A stretch of 64,000 nt of DNA from Gremmenia infestans (taxonomy: Eukaryota; Ascomycota; Leotiomycetes; Helotiales; Hamatocanthoscyphaceae): NCBI GenBank assembly GCA_032629725.1, contig JAFEVB010000007.1, forward strand, positions 2,046,001-2,110,000, written 5' to 3'. Positions 1-10,723 of this stretch are shown piece after piece (the first letter of the stretch is position 1; each line of letters starts with the position of its first letter). The translations under genes were made by a program, and so were the position numbers. The notes under the pieces are model-generated. The model had not been told where the DNA came from. It did not search any database and was given only the letters and a program-made list of their open reading frames with translations.

Positions 1-1701
1 GGGGTTACGATAGCGTTCCCCGCTGGCTAGGTCTATGGGCAGAGCGCGAGTTTGGCCCCGAGCCCAGCGTCACTATCTCATCCGTCGTCGATCGCTACGG
101 CATGTACGCCGCGCGCCGGAAATACGAACTCCTCGATGCAAGCACGTATAGTATTGTCAACTATAACGAAGCAGACGCTATTCTCGCTCAATGGCAAGAG
201 CTTGCTGATGATGCGCAGAAGGTATATGATGAGCTGGAGGATGCGTGGAAGCCGGCGTACTATGAGATGGTGCTTCAGCCGGTGCTGGGGGGGCAAGTCG
301 TAAACCAGATATATGTTAATGCGGGAAAGAATCGCTTGTATACGGCGCAGAAGAGGAATACAGCGAACAAGGTGGCTGAGGATGTGCTGGGGTATTTCAA
401 GCAGGATCATGTGCTCACGCAGCGATATCATGACTTGCTTGATGGGAAGTGGAATCATATGCTTGATCGTAGGATCTTACCATATCACATCATAATTAAG
501 AACCAAGCTGACTGGGTTCGTTCGGTTAGAAACGCATTTAGGATATGATCTTTCCTACCATAGCCAAAACTACAACGGGTACTGGCAGCAACCAATGCGA
601 AATACCATCCCCGCACTATCCTACGTCCAAGAGCTAGAAACCTCACTCGCTGGTAGTATCGGAGTAGCGGTCGAGGGCTCTAACGCCACAGTTCCTGGCG
701 ACGATGCCTGGCACGCCAATTCCGGCAGCACGCTCGTCCTACCGCCCATGTCACCCTACGGCCCCCGAACCCGCTGGATCGATGTGTTTGCCCGCGGCAC
801 GCAGAATTGCCAATGGTCCGTTTCTATCTCCCAGCCCTATGTATTCGCTACCCCGAACTTAGGAGGAACCGGTGGTCTCAACGGCACTGATACGCGCGTA
901 TATGTTTCTATTGACTGGTCGAAAGCACCTCCTGCACCTAGCACGACAATTGTAAATATAGGGATAAATTTGACCTCTTCCTGCACCTGGGGCAACTACC
1001 CCGCGCCTACAATCCAAGTACCGATCCACAACACCGCCGTCCCTAGCACCTTTACCGGCTTCGTCGAATCCGATAGCCACATCTCCATCGAAGCCGAGCA
1101 CACAACCATCAACACCAACACCACTACCAACACATCCTACACAACTCTCCCTACCCACGGCCGCACCCTATCTGGCATCACCCTAGCCGACCCCCTCGCA
1201 TCTCCACAGCCACCTCCCACAGGCCCCTTCCTCTCCTACGCACTCTACAGCTTCACGCCCTCTCCCTCAGCATCCGTAACCCTGTTCCTATCCCCCTGTG
1301 GCAATATAAACGGTCCAGACTTCCCTATGGAATACGGCGTTGCGTTTGATGAGGAAGCGCCACAGGTTATACAATTCATACACAATGCTGCTTCTACTTC
1401 CGGTTCGACTTCTACTGCAGCATATCCGCTCGGCTGGTACCAAGCCGTCGCAGACGGCATATGGGGCTCTAGTGGGAATACCACGACAACGGTACATGAT
1501 TTAAGCGTCACGGGACGGCATACGTTGAAGGTTTGGCTGGTGCAGCCGGGGGTTGTGCTACAGAAAATCGTGGTTGATTTTGGGGGAGGTGTGAGGGAGA
1601 GTTATTTAGGGCCGCCGGAGAGTTTCAGAGCGGGGGCGGATGTAGTCGGGGGGTATGATGGGGGGAATTTTGCGGGGGTGGATGTGCTTGATGTTGTGTG
1701 A
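1..1701 (+). CDS. GH115 alpha-glucuronidase, C-terminal part (5' end outside window)
   Basis: C-terminal 545 residues of a glycoside hydrolase family 115 protein, the family that removes (4-O-methyl)-glucuronic acid side chains from xylan; family members are normally secreted. Exons are <1-468 and 530-1701, with the reading frame open to the left edge from base 3. The 61-bp intron (469-529) starts GTAGG, has a GCTGAC branch site and ends TTAG; splicing restores the conserved sequence KWNHMLDQTHLGYD. Other GH115-like blocks are YYEMVLQPVLGG near the start and YWQQPMRNTIPALSYVQ just after the intron. The remaining roughly 340 residues are the Thr/Ser-rich beta-sandwich tail typical of the family. 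It has no partner gene visible in the window. Full GH115 enzymes are about 1000 residues, so roughly half is missing to the left. The family call is firm; exact substrate preference is not visible. Confidence 0.9.
469..529 (+). other. Intron in GH115 gene
   Basis: GT at 469, branch-like GCTGAC at 507-512, AG at 528-529. Unspliced translation stops at 548; spliced translation continues in a conserved block, which decides the boundary. Confidence 0.88.
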
Positions 1702-2293
1702 TTAAGGGGTGTCTATATTCATAAGCTGAAATATATTCACATTACTAAGGCTATAAATTTAGTCTGATGTGTTTATGCCTGTAATATAGGGATTTTAGTG
1801 CTGCAAAGAGCGCAGCGTGTCCCGAAAGAGGGAATTGCGTTTCGAGTAAGGATGGGTAGTGCTTTGGGATCGTCTGATGCGGAAATCGATAAAGCTGCGC
1901 TATGGAAAGGGGAGGTCTAGTTGGACTGATTAGGCTTAGCGCTCGTCGTGTTCTGCACCTCGCAACGGACTTTATTTCTACATATGCGTATCTACGCAAC
2001 CGACGGCCCTTAGTTATTCTCTTCCTTCAGGCTCCAGAGGATTAAAGTCTGACCTTTTCTCTTATTTTCAAGCTACGAACCGCGTGATTCAGACAAGTCC
2101 TTCACCCAAAATCATCAAGTGAAGTTGAGCTTACTCACAGCTGCTTCTACTTCTCGACCTCTGTTTGTCATCCTGCTACTATTGCATTACCTTGCTTCTC
2201 ATCAGGCCTAGCTGCTGCCGTCGCCGCCGAACCTCACTTTGGATCCTCGCATCTACACTTCGACGCTTCTTTGAGCTCTGCGTAATTCTACCA
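1702..2293. other. Intergenic, no gene seen
   Basis: Contains the 3' flank of the GH115 gene and pyrimidine-rich sequence before the weak ORF at 2294. No conserved reading frame or RNA gene recognised. Confidence 0.5.
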
Positions 2294-2677
2294 ATGGATC
2301 CGACTTCCTTTATACGCCTCTTCCTAGCCCACTCTCTTTCCACAGACGCAGAAAAGCTACCAGTGCCAGAAGTCATCCAGTTCTGCAGGAACGTTAGGGA
2401 GCAAAGTGAAGCTACAGAAGATAGACTATGCGCTAAACTTGGATTGCTCCCTCGGGTGCCACAACCTCCTCCACAAGTAACACGATCTCCCGCTCCCACT
2501 ACCGCAGAGCCTCGACCCCTAAGACGTTTTGCCAGAGGCTCCTCTGATAGTCCAACCAGACGCAAGGAGGTGAAATCACTAAGGTGGGCAATACTTCTGG
2601 TGCTAGGACGAAATCGAGACGCAGAAGCCACACTTCTCGATTTTCTTTGGTTCAGTCTAACAGTGGAGACTATTTAG
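2294..2677 (+). pseudogene. Possible small ORF or frameshifted relic, unknown function
   Basis: A 127-codon ORF begins at an ATG in good context (ACCAATGG). Its first 90 residues look protein-like (acidic/leucine helix, then Pro-rich and Arg-rich linker), but the last third looks out of frame. In the next frame the same DNA from about 2584 to 2693 reads a Ser/Arg-rich stretch ending NSGDYLAWKG, which has better coding character. No intron of usable length fits between the two frames, so either a one-base frameshift has occurred or the ORF is fortuitous. I do not recognise a family. It lies between the GH115 gene and the MFS transporter with no visible link to either. Confidence 0.25.
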
Positions 2678-3169
2678 CATGGAAAGGATAGATCCTGCAC
2701 ATATAACTAGCTCTTTGCCCTAGTATAGATCTATAGAACCATAATAGAAATTAATGCTAAAGCAACCTTGTAGGTTTAGAGCCTTATATTTTATCGCATC
2801 TAAGCTTTCTAAGTGACTCGGAGTATGAAGTTGTGGAGTAAAAACTGTCTCTACTATTAATTAGACTTGAAAGAAAAAAGCGAGGATGATGTTTCTTTAA
2901 GTAGTAGCCACCTTTCTCTTATAGAGACGACCGTAAAACACTATAGGAGCTAGTAGCATAGCAATCAGGCCGGAGCGATGGTTCGAAGTCGATTAACCAT
3001 CACCAGTATCACATATACTCCACTCTATAGGTCTTTACTACCTTCTAATCTGAATATGAATAGAATAGAAATAAAACCAATCACACCCAAACTTCTCTCT
3101 TCTGTTATTCTCTATACACATACAATCTACAATCTATCCTCCCCACTCCTCCCTCACCTCAACCCCCCC
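2678..3169. other. Intergenic between weak ORF and MFS 3' end
   Basis: AT-rich, with a pyrimidine-rich stretch at 3120-3165 just downstream of the minus-strand MFS stop codon, plausibly its 3' UTR. Nothing else recognised. Confidence 0.5.
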
Positions 3170-4848
3170 TTAAAACTCACTAATCCTCATCCTCAAAACC
3201 TCCCCAAGCCTCCAAAACACGACCGGAATAGGAATCATCCCAACAGCAATAAAAGCCAACAATGAGTTCCCCCACCCTAACCCCAAACTCCCATATAGCG
3301 CCGGTCCAGCGAGCGGCAGAAAAGCCCCGAATAGGGAGCGGAGAATCGTGTTCGCGGCTAGGGCGGATGCTGAGTGGATGGTGAAGGCGTCGATGAGGTA
3401 CACTGAGATGGGCATCTGGGAGAGAGCTCGTTAACATTGATTAATTATCAGAAATCAGATCTCGTTCAAGGAATTATATGAACGAACGTACATTAGTCCC
3501 CATAATCCCCAAACCCACAAGCCCCATCCCCATAATCGGCACAATCCAATGAACCGCATATTGAGCCGTCCATCCATAAACAAACAACCCAGCCGGAATC
3601 AAAAAGCTCGCCGGGATCATCGGCGGGAATCTATATTCCGGTTTCATGACCCCGCCATTCCCAGCAGCGAGTCGTTGCATCCGTCTATCGCTCGTAAGAC
3701 TAAACCCCACCAGGCCAACAATCATACCAATCCCCAAACCGAGATAGGAAAGCCCAGCGATGCCGCGCGAGAAGCCGTAGGTCTGCGTGAAGACTTGGGT
3801 TAGGGTTGTGAGAAGCAGATACAGGATGCCATAGACGAACGCCATGTATATGGAGAGGAGGAGAACGATAGGGGAGATGAACATCTTGATCGGGCGGAAG
3901 ATTGTTCGTTTGAAGAGTTCGGATGGAGAGATTTCCAAGGCGAGGCAGGATTTGAGATTGGGGTTTCCGGTGCTTTTTCGGAGGCGCGCTGCTTTCCGCT
4001 CGAGGAGAATGACGGGATAGGTCTCTTTCAGGAAGATGAGCATTGCGATTGTAAGGACACCACCCTGGCACATGTTAGGTATTGTAGGCAGCTAGTTGAA
4101 AGAAAGATGACAATGAACTTACAAGAATACTCAGCAGCCAAAACACCCATCTCCACCCCATAGCTTGTGCAATAAACCCGCCACACACAGGTCCAATCAC
4201 AGGGCCAACTATCGGGCCCATCGTCCAGATCGAAATTGCCACACCACGCTCCTCGGCCTTGAATAGATCCCCAAAGGTCCCCCCTCCAATTGTAACGGCC
4301 GTTGAACCGCCAGCGCCAGCCAGGAATCTAAACACGATCAGCATATTCAGGTTGCTGCTAGCCGCGCATGCAATTGTGAGGACCACGAAGAGGAAGTTCG
4401 AGACATGGTAAACTGGCACGCGTCCGTATAACTCCGAGAGTGGTGCTGCGATCAGCGGGCCAACTGAATATCCAAACACGTATATGGAGAGAACGAGTGC
4501 AGCGAGAAAGGAATTGGTAGAGTGGAATTCACGGAAGACGAGTTCGACGTCTGGTGCAAACATGAAGGAGGCAAGCGGGCTGTTTTGAGTAAGTATAATA
4601 GGTCGACTCGGGATAAGTAGGACTTACGTGACCAAAGTCATGGCAGATAGCAGACCTGCGTTTATCCACTTCTTCCTAGACGACCAGTTGCGGGGATTCT
4701 CTGGGTCGTTTTCGCCATCCCAATCAATGATATTTGGATCTTTTTCTTCCAGTCCTGCAGCTTGAATTGGAGAGTCGCAATCTGATGGCTGTTGCTTCTC
4801 GACGTCTGCAACAGACACGGGGTCTTGCTGTTGGTCTGGCATGTTCAT
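3170..4848 (-). CDS. MFS drug/polyamine-type transporter (DHA1-like)
   Basis: 498-residue major facilitator superfamily transporter of the plasma membrane. Minus-strand exons are 4848-4628, 4579-4123, 4064-3492 and 3415-3170, with introns of 48, 58 and 76 bp and matching phases. The N-terminal hydrophilic tail (about 60 residues, Gln/Asp-rich) contains DPENPRNW, the hallmark just before the first membrane segment in fungal DHA1 exporters. The first half has PLSELYGRVPVYHVS (motif A region) and GGSTAVTIGGGTFGDLF; the second half has several clear hydrophobic spans, and the total fits 12 helices. The start is the first ATG of the exon encoding that tail. The family commonly exports toxic compounds or polyamines; the actual substrate cannot be deduced. 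No neighbouring biosynthetic gene supports a cluster role. Confidence 0.88.
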
Positions 4849-6340
4849 CTCGCCACTTTTATTTATTTATCTTGGCAAATGAACAGAGCTAGTGAATCTT
4901 CCAAGGTCTTGGGACAACAAATGCGCCTTAGGAAAGGTTGAGAAAGCTAACCCCTTAGCGTAGAGGAAAGAATATAACACTTCTAATATGCGAGAAAGAG
5001 AGATGACAAAAGGACTGTGTTTGAGAAAAGTGTTTACCTGAGAACCTACTTGCACATATACACAGCCAAATTCACTTCGGATTTATGTCCAATCTCTGCA
5101 TTAACCTGAAAACAAGTGGGGTCGTGGAAATTCTGGAATTGGCGTCTTGCGTCTTAGTCCCGCAACCTTCTATTCACAAGGCTTGCTTTTATCTGCTAGA
5201 ATCGATATAATCGCCAGTAGCTTCGAGATTTCCAAATTGTCTAACTCCTAGATATGGTTATATAGTACTCCGCAAGCATACACGAATATTTGTCTCGAGA
5301 GAGTATGTGTAAAGAAGCTGTAACTACGGCCACGATCAATAACTCACCTAGACACTCGAATTCCACTGTCGAATGTATTGCGACGTTCGGCATATTATCA
5401 AACTTCGACACTGGCAGTGTCTCGATGAAGGTAGTGTCAACAATGTGCCGACTTTGCCATGGGATATTCGAGGATTTACATTGGCACAAGGTGTACGTCT
5501 TTCAACGCAATAGAAACCAGTCGCCAGATGCGCGTGTCGACGTAATAGTAGGGATAGGAGAAGACTAGCTGCGGTAACGCTTGACGGAAAATAGCTGTTT
5601 GCACGAGTTGCTGTCTGATGAGCTGAGGAGCTGTGAGACAGTGTCAGTAAACAAACCGCAGGGAGAGTAGAGACTGATCGTGGGAAGAACAACGCATGCA
5701 ATGCACACTGCAGGCTTTGTAGCTGCTCAAGTGATAGCGACTGCAGGCTATCCGAGGTATTGGGGTACATGAAGCGCAGGGTTGTTGTTGGTAGAGGAAG
5801 AGGCTCGAGATGATTAGGACGAAACCTTTTGGGAGTGGCGAGATCTGACTTCTCCCCGTTGGCACATCGCAGCTTCCCACACTGCGTGATTTCACGAATA
5901 TAGCACTTGCACTGAAGGGCTCTTTCCAGTTCAGCATTGTTTGTTGACCCTATCCCATAGCCCACGTTGGCTACCTGCACCCCCACTACCGTGTGATCCA
6001 TCATCTTTTCTCAAGCCAGTCCTGAGGACATGTTCCGAAGCTAATCTCAAGTTCGTCATATTCGTCCTGTGTTGCCGTCTCATTACCGCAATAATCATAA
6101 ACAACGTGCTCCGCAGTGAAAACTCGAACTTAGTGCCTTCCGCCCAAGTCTCCGTGTGATCATTGCTGTCGAAGTCATTCGGAAGGCGGTATTGAGTAGC
6201 CAAAACTCAAAATCACGCTTCCCTCCTAAAGGAGGCGTGTGATCGTCGCTGGTCAAGTCGTGTTCATTGCTGAAGAAACTATTGGGTAGCCTAGGTTAAG
6301 GTCACTTCCTCTCCCCATGAGCTAGCCGTTCAATTATCGT
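4849..6340. other. Intergenic with relic minus-strand reading frames
   Basis: 1.5 kb upstream of the MFS gene. Two minus-strand frames overlap here: 6203-5931 in one frame and about 6004-5690 in another. Each looks protein-like only over part of its length, as if one reading frame had been broken by a shift near 5990. Neither has a proper ATG-led full model, and I recognise no family. Confidence 0.3.
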
Positions 6341-6341
6341 C

Positions 6342-6660
6342 GGTTCCAAAGTTCAGGCGTCTGGTGTTGGCTCATCCCCCCCAGCCTCCTCTTTTTGTTC
6401 CGCCCAGTAGTAAACAATAAGTATATACTTGCAGGCCAGATCGCATTGGCTCAGCGTTTAGCGGATCGCTGGTTCCAAAGCCTAGGCATCTGGTGTCGTG
6501 ATATTTGCTCATTCTCCCAGCCTCCTCTATTTTGTTCCGATCGCTAGTAAATAATGAGGATATACTAACATGGCTAGATCGCTATAGCTCAGCTTTAGTA
6601 AACAATGAGGATACACTCGCACGCTAATCGCTCTGTCCCAGCTTTTAGCGCATCGTCGCG
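6342..6660 (+). repeat. Degenerate tandem repeat, about 129-bp period
   Basis: The block starting GGTTCCAAAGTTCAGGCGTC at 6342 recurs at 6471 as GGTTCCAAAGCCTAGGCATC, followed in both by a CCCAGCCTCCTC motif. A shorter sub-unit (TAAACAATGAGGATA..., then a GCTAGATCGC-like motif and CAGCTTTTAGC) occurs three times, near 6410, 6549 and 6598. No coding potential in the repeat. It lies just upstream of the putative promoter at about 6790. Confidence 0.7.
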
Positions 6661-6784
6661 TCGGCACCATCAACAAAACAAAGAAAACCTTGATCAACAG
6701 CTAAACTGGCGCTGCACAACTAACGTTATAGTTGAGAATTTTAGAAGCGGCGACTGCAACTCGACTAGCCCAACTCACCCTCCC

Positions 6785-6966
6785 TTGGGGTATAAGTATT
6801 GGCCGTCCCCCCCTCTGTCCTCAAAAATTTCCTTCCTTCTACATACACTTTTCTTCCTTCTTTCAAAAACTTTTTTGCACGACAACAACATCAATAACAT
6901 CAACACAATAACAACATCAACAACGACAATATCGCCACTTCCCATCCTCACCACTTCACCGTCGCC
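6785..6966 (+). promoter_or_regulatory. Putative promoter and 5' UTR of the small gene at 6967
   Basis: GGGGTATAAGTATTGG at about 6787 resembles a TATA element. It is followed by a CT-rich run (6810-6880) and CAA/CAACAACATCAA repeats leading to the ATG at 6967. This arrangement is common for highly expressed fungal genes. The call rests on composition only. Confidence 0.35.
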
Positions 6967-7755
6967 ATGTCGACACACCGCCAACCACGACGAGAAGCAT
7001 CGCCACGAGCGATCCAAAAAGTAAGTGCTCCCAATTTTCCCCATCACATCACATCTGCATTTGCGTCGCGTTGTTTTTTGTCCAATCTTGATCGTCGCAT
7101 TATCGCAATCTCCCTCAAGTTGAGCAATGGCGAGTGTGCACTCTACATGGAAAAGTTTTTCCTTGGGAGATTTCATTTCGCATGCCGTCATTGTCGATTG
7201 TTTTGTTTCCTTCACAAACATCAAGCGAAAAGGGGGGCACATCACGTGCTTCCTTCGCTCTTTAGCCTAAGCCCTAGTTGGGCTGGAGCTTCCAAATTTA
7301 TGTTCCATGTCCAAGGCCTCTTGCCCTCTTCTGCTTTTGCCTTTCCTTGTGCCAGCTTTGTCCAGTGTGGTTGCTATCGTGGACTTTGCCGCCGTTCAAT
7401 TTCATTGTCGCTCAACCTCGTCGTCGCCTATTTCCTTCGCTCCACTTTTGTTTCGTTCTCCTTCTTCTTCATCCAATGCTTCTTCACCAGCCATGTTTCA
7501 CTGGATTTTCGCTGACCATCTTCTAGTTTCGACACAACACCAACTTCCATGACTAACAAGTCAGGCAAGTCCCCTATTGTTTTGCTGTTATTATTTACTT
7601 CGCGTTGCTGTTTTTGTTTTTAGGTTGCTTTCATACTCGACATCTACCTCTACTCCTACTTCTCGCCAGATAAGGAGGCGGGTTGGATCTTGGGCTTGAT
7701 TCGACATTTGCTTTTCGCTATCCCGGACATTCGGGAACATGGGAAAATCACGTAG
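6967..7755 (+). CDS. Hypothetical small protein (61 aa, two exons)
   Basis: Exon 1 (6967-7020) encodes a basic 18-residue start and ends at a strong donor, AAA|GTAAGT. An acceptor after a T-rich tract (TTTTTAG at 7619-7623) opens exon 2 (7624-7755), in phase 0. Exon 2 has good coding character: a hydrophobic/aromatic stretch with LYSYFSPDKEAGWILGLIR, then an amphipathic segment to the stop. I do not recognise a family. Two oddities lower confidence: the intron would be 603 bp, much longer than others in the window, and the stop lies inside ACGTAGGC, which is itself a possible donor, so the gene could continue into the repeats downstream. Confidence 0.35.
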
Positions 7756-7968
7756 GCAAAAACAAAAAATGTATACCTTTTTGAAGGTTGAGCTCGGATG
7801 CACCAAATGGCGACAACCCAGGGAACAACACGAGGGCAAAAACAAAAATCGCAGACTCTTTTGAAGAGTTGAGCTCGGATGCATCAAATGGCGACAACTC
7901 GGGAAGAGAGAACAGGCACACGTCTGAAAAAACAAAAATCGTAGACCTTTTGAAGGTTGAGCTCGGAC
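7755..7968 (+). repeat. Three-copy tandem repeat, about 80-90 bp period
   Basis: The unit contains a GGCAAAAACAAAAA-like start, then a GTAGACCTTTTGAAGGTTGAG-like core and (copies 1 and 2) ATGCACCAAATGGCGACAAC. Copies lie at 7755-7820, 7834-7900 and 7927-7968, the last truncated. The units differ by scattered substitutions. They follow directly on the stop of the 61-aa ORF. Confidence 0.75.
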
Positions 7969-9597
7969 TTGAAGGGATGGGAGGACGCAAGCGATTTGCT
8001 GCAATTTGGTTTGTCGTTATTTACAAGAACACATTGTGCTGACTTGCACAGACTCCTAGCAACACCTCAACTCATCGACAACAACCCCGACCTCACCTCA
8101 TCGACTTGGGACACGCTTTGCAGGGAAGTGTGGAGGAAACGGAGCTTGGATGGGCGCAGGGATTGGAGACAGAGCTCGGGGACGGGGCTTGGAAGTGAGG
8201 GTCTGGGCTGGATGGAAATATTGTCAAATCAGGACAGGAGATGAGAGCATACCTTCTTCCACAGGGAGTTTAACGGTGCCTCTCGGAAATCTGGGGCTGT
8301 CAAGTCAGGACAGGTGTTTGGATAGGACGTGGGGGGCTGATTCATTGTCTAGTCAGGACAGGAGAGTGGATAGGAATCAAATCAAACAATCAAACAATCA
8401 AACAAAACTCAAAGAAACAAAACTGACTGCCTTTCCCACGTGAATTGTGACTCGTGACTTGTACTTGCTGTCGCCGGCTGAGAAACTATTCTCCCATCCC
8501 AACTTGCTCTTGAACTAGATACCGGTACCACAACATGGTTCAACTGCATTGCTGTATCCAGATATCTCTTTCCTCTAAACACACATGGAAATGCGAGAGC
8601 ATATAGAATGCATCCGCTCAAAACTCATCCCTGATCGATCCGCATAACTTTTTTCATCCCGTCTTTTCGTAGATGTTAATGGTGCGCCCAGCCTCGTAGA
8701 ACCTACTCTACTTTCTCCTTTCTCCATCTTCCCAAGGGAAGTGTGAGAGAGGCTCCTATTATGCTTTCATTTATTATTGGCCTTCTATCTTGCAGATCAT
8801 GGGATAGGTATAGTGAGATGGATTATAAAGTTGAAGAAATATTTAAGGTATATTTAGATCGGATCTTGGTGGGGAGTTCGGGACGGACGGCTTTCGGTAC
8901 CAAACTTTCGAAGGGGGCGGGACGAAGCAAAGATACTGGCCAATTTTGCCACTTGCAAGATCTCAATATAAATTTTCGGAATAGTAGGGCTTGATGACCA
9001 CATATGCAAGCTGGGTTGTATGGCTAATAGCCAGGGAAATCTGGGAACGTTTGAAGGAACCGGTACGTAAGTGGGAATCAAACACGTGACTTATACGGAA
9101 TTGTAAAGCTCGAAGCTGTAGAGAATCAAGAAATGAGGTCTAAAGGAACAATCTGGCCTGCTCGAGAGACTCATATCAGTTTCCTTGAGCTTCTAGGGTT
9201 TCCCTAGACATATAGCGTAGACATCGCCTGGGGCATGCTCGATCGGAGACGAGGGCTTGATCAGGGCAGTGAACAGCTCTGACTTGTGAATAACCTAGTG
9301 CCCTGGTAATTCGACATCGAGATTTGCTACAGATCTTTGGTTTGAAGGGGTTGTAGACGTAGGGAGTTGCGGCTACTGGAATTGTAGAGCGGAGCTGAGC
9401 AAGATATGGAGTAACAGAGTATTTGAAGAGAGGGTGGAAGGAGTCCACACAGACGGTAGTTGCATTGTGAGATGTACTTCTATGGAGTCATTATGCGATT
9501 CTGAGGTGTCTGAGAGAGGAGTGTCGTTGAGAAAGATAGCTTGGCGTCCGTAATGTTATGGATTAAGGCGCTAAAGACTAGCTTATGGACTTGGTCC
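7969..9597. other. Intergenic, small repeats only
   Basis: No gene recognised. TCAGGACAGG occurs three times (8229, 8305, 8353), the latter two followed by GGATAGG. A short CAATCAAA tandem lies at 8380-8410. Beyond 8450 the sequence is unstructured to the eye, with only short ORFs in all frames. Confidence 0.45.
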
Positions 9598-9805
9598 GTG
9601 CCTTTGTAAGGTGAGTTTATTTTCAACTTCCTGCTTTGCACTTCTAGCTTTCCTCTTCCTAGATGTGTAAGCCAATAAAACCTTTATATTGATGCTCTAC
9701 CGAACCGTGTATGATGAGCTTGGCAAGCCATTAACCTCTCTACAACTTCTCATCGACCTCCTAAACTATCAGTCGCTTCCATCCATTACTCATAGTTGTC
9801 TTTAA
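9598..9805 (+). pseudogene. Degraded copy of a dispersed two-exon unit (see 40858)
   Basis: The segment 9604-9708 matches 40870-40996: an intron-like piece (TGTAAG..., CACTTCTA, CTTTCC/TTCTCTTC, TAG), then AAAACC..ATATTGATGCTCTACCGAACCGTG. Here the frame encoding ILMLYRTV is preceded by an in-frame TAA (about 9668), whereas the 40.9-kb copy is open. Downstream, the frame stays open to TAA at 9803. The two copies diverge after the shared core, so this is probably an old duplicate or the two ends of an old element. Confidence 0.45.
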
Positions 9806-10020
9806 ATAAATAAGTGTCTAGATTGTCTAAGCAAAGGGTCACTATTACCTCTAAGGATGGACCGATCTGATGGACATATTTAAGATGGCATATTCTCATG
9901 CTCTCCGTTATTACATAAATCTGCTTCCGCTAGAAGAACCTTTGAAAGCAACTGTCCATTTGTTACTCTTCAATTCTACTTCGAGCTTTCACGCTTTTCT
10001 CCCTACTTCCTTCCCAAACT

Positions 10021-10424
10021 ATGCTGTCGAAAGTGCGAGCAACGGCAGCTGGGAACAGTCAAGATGTCACTGTCATGTTGCTCGGCGCCGACATGTTCAC
10101 TATCTAGTCAAATGCGGAAGTCACGACCCATCTTCGACGCCAGGTCAAAACGCGTTTCTCAAAGCACAAGCAACCTCCCCTTCTTCGAACCAAAACATCC
10201 AAACATCAACTTCTCGCCCGTGTACATTTTGGAATCGAATTCACATGCAACACTTACAACACATCTCCAAGTCCAGCGCTGTTTAAGTCTCTTCGAAGTA
10301 GACCTCGCAGAAAGAAAACGTTTGGTAAGAGCCCACGGAGTTCCGACAGGTTTGTGTCATTCGTAGTAGCTGACCTTACAAAGTAGAAAATCCCTCGCCA
10401 TACACAATCCTGAACCCAAGATGA
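10021..10424 (+). pseudogene. Possible degenerate gene with one in-frame stop
   Basis: From ATG 10021 a frame of about 125 codons is interrupted only by TAG at 10105. It continues through a basic region rich in Arg/Lys, reaches a donor at 10325 (TTTG|GTAAGA), and with the acceptor at 10386 (GCTGAC branch, AAAGTAG) ends at TGA 10422. The spliced tail reads PSPYTILNPR. The single stop could be a CAG-to-TAG change of the RIP type. No family recognised; an unbroken alternative frame overlaps, so this may be chance. Confidence 0.22.
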
Positions 10425-10723
10425 TGGAATACCTGGACTCTATCGTGGACGAATTGAAACGAAGTTGGAGAACCAATACTGCGTACCTTGTTACTATCCG
10501 TGTTATACATGACTGCATTGTCAACTGGATTGGCTGGAAGTCACCAGTTCACTTCATCACGTATCGCGTGGCACTTGTTTTCCCGCTCTGCCATATGTTG
10601 CGGCATGGCAATGACATCTTGTTGAGGTGGATGGGTTATCTGATGGCTTTCTTGATGCTCCAGGGAGGTCTTCAAATAGTGCAAGTGCTTCACAGACTCT
10701 ATGTTGAAGGACCAACGGGCTAG
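10421..10723 (+). CDS. Hypothetical small hydrophobic protein (100 aa)
   Basis: A single-exon ORF starting at AAGATGATGG (good context). It has an acidic N-terminus, then two hydrophobic stretches (around residues 42-60 and 68-85: FITYRVALVFPLCHML and LLRWMGYLMAFLMLQGG), so a two-pass membrane peptide is possible. It overlaps by four bases the end of the degenerate frame ending at 10424. No family recognised, no partner genes; it could be the 3' exon of a longer broken gene. Confidence 0.3.
   Translation: MMEYLDSIVDELKRSWRTNTAYLVTIRVIHDCIVNWIGWKSPVHFITYRVALVFPLCHMLRHGNDILLRWMGYLMAFLMLQGGLQIVQVLHRLYVEGPTG

Noticed and set aside
2975..3000. tRNA-like B box (GGTTCGAAGTC)
   Set aside because: No matching A box or foldable cloverleaf around it.
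5348..6004. 218-codon minus-strand ORF as a full gene
   Set aside because: Only its first third looks protein-like; the rest is Ser/Leu/Arg-rich shadow sequence, and the start has no continuity with the better frame upstream.
7591..8004. Minus-strand 137-codon ORF with repeats
   Set aside because: It is the antisense of the tandem repeat and the small plus-strand exon; Cys/Phe/Leu-rich composition follows from the repeat bases.
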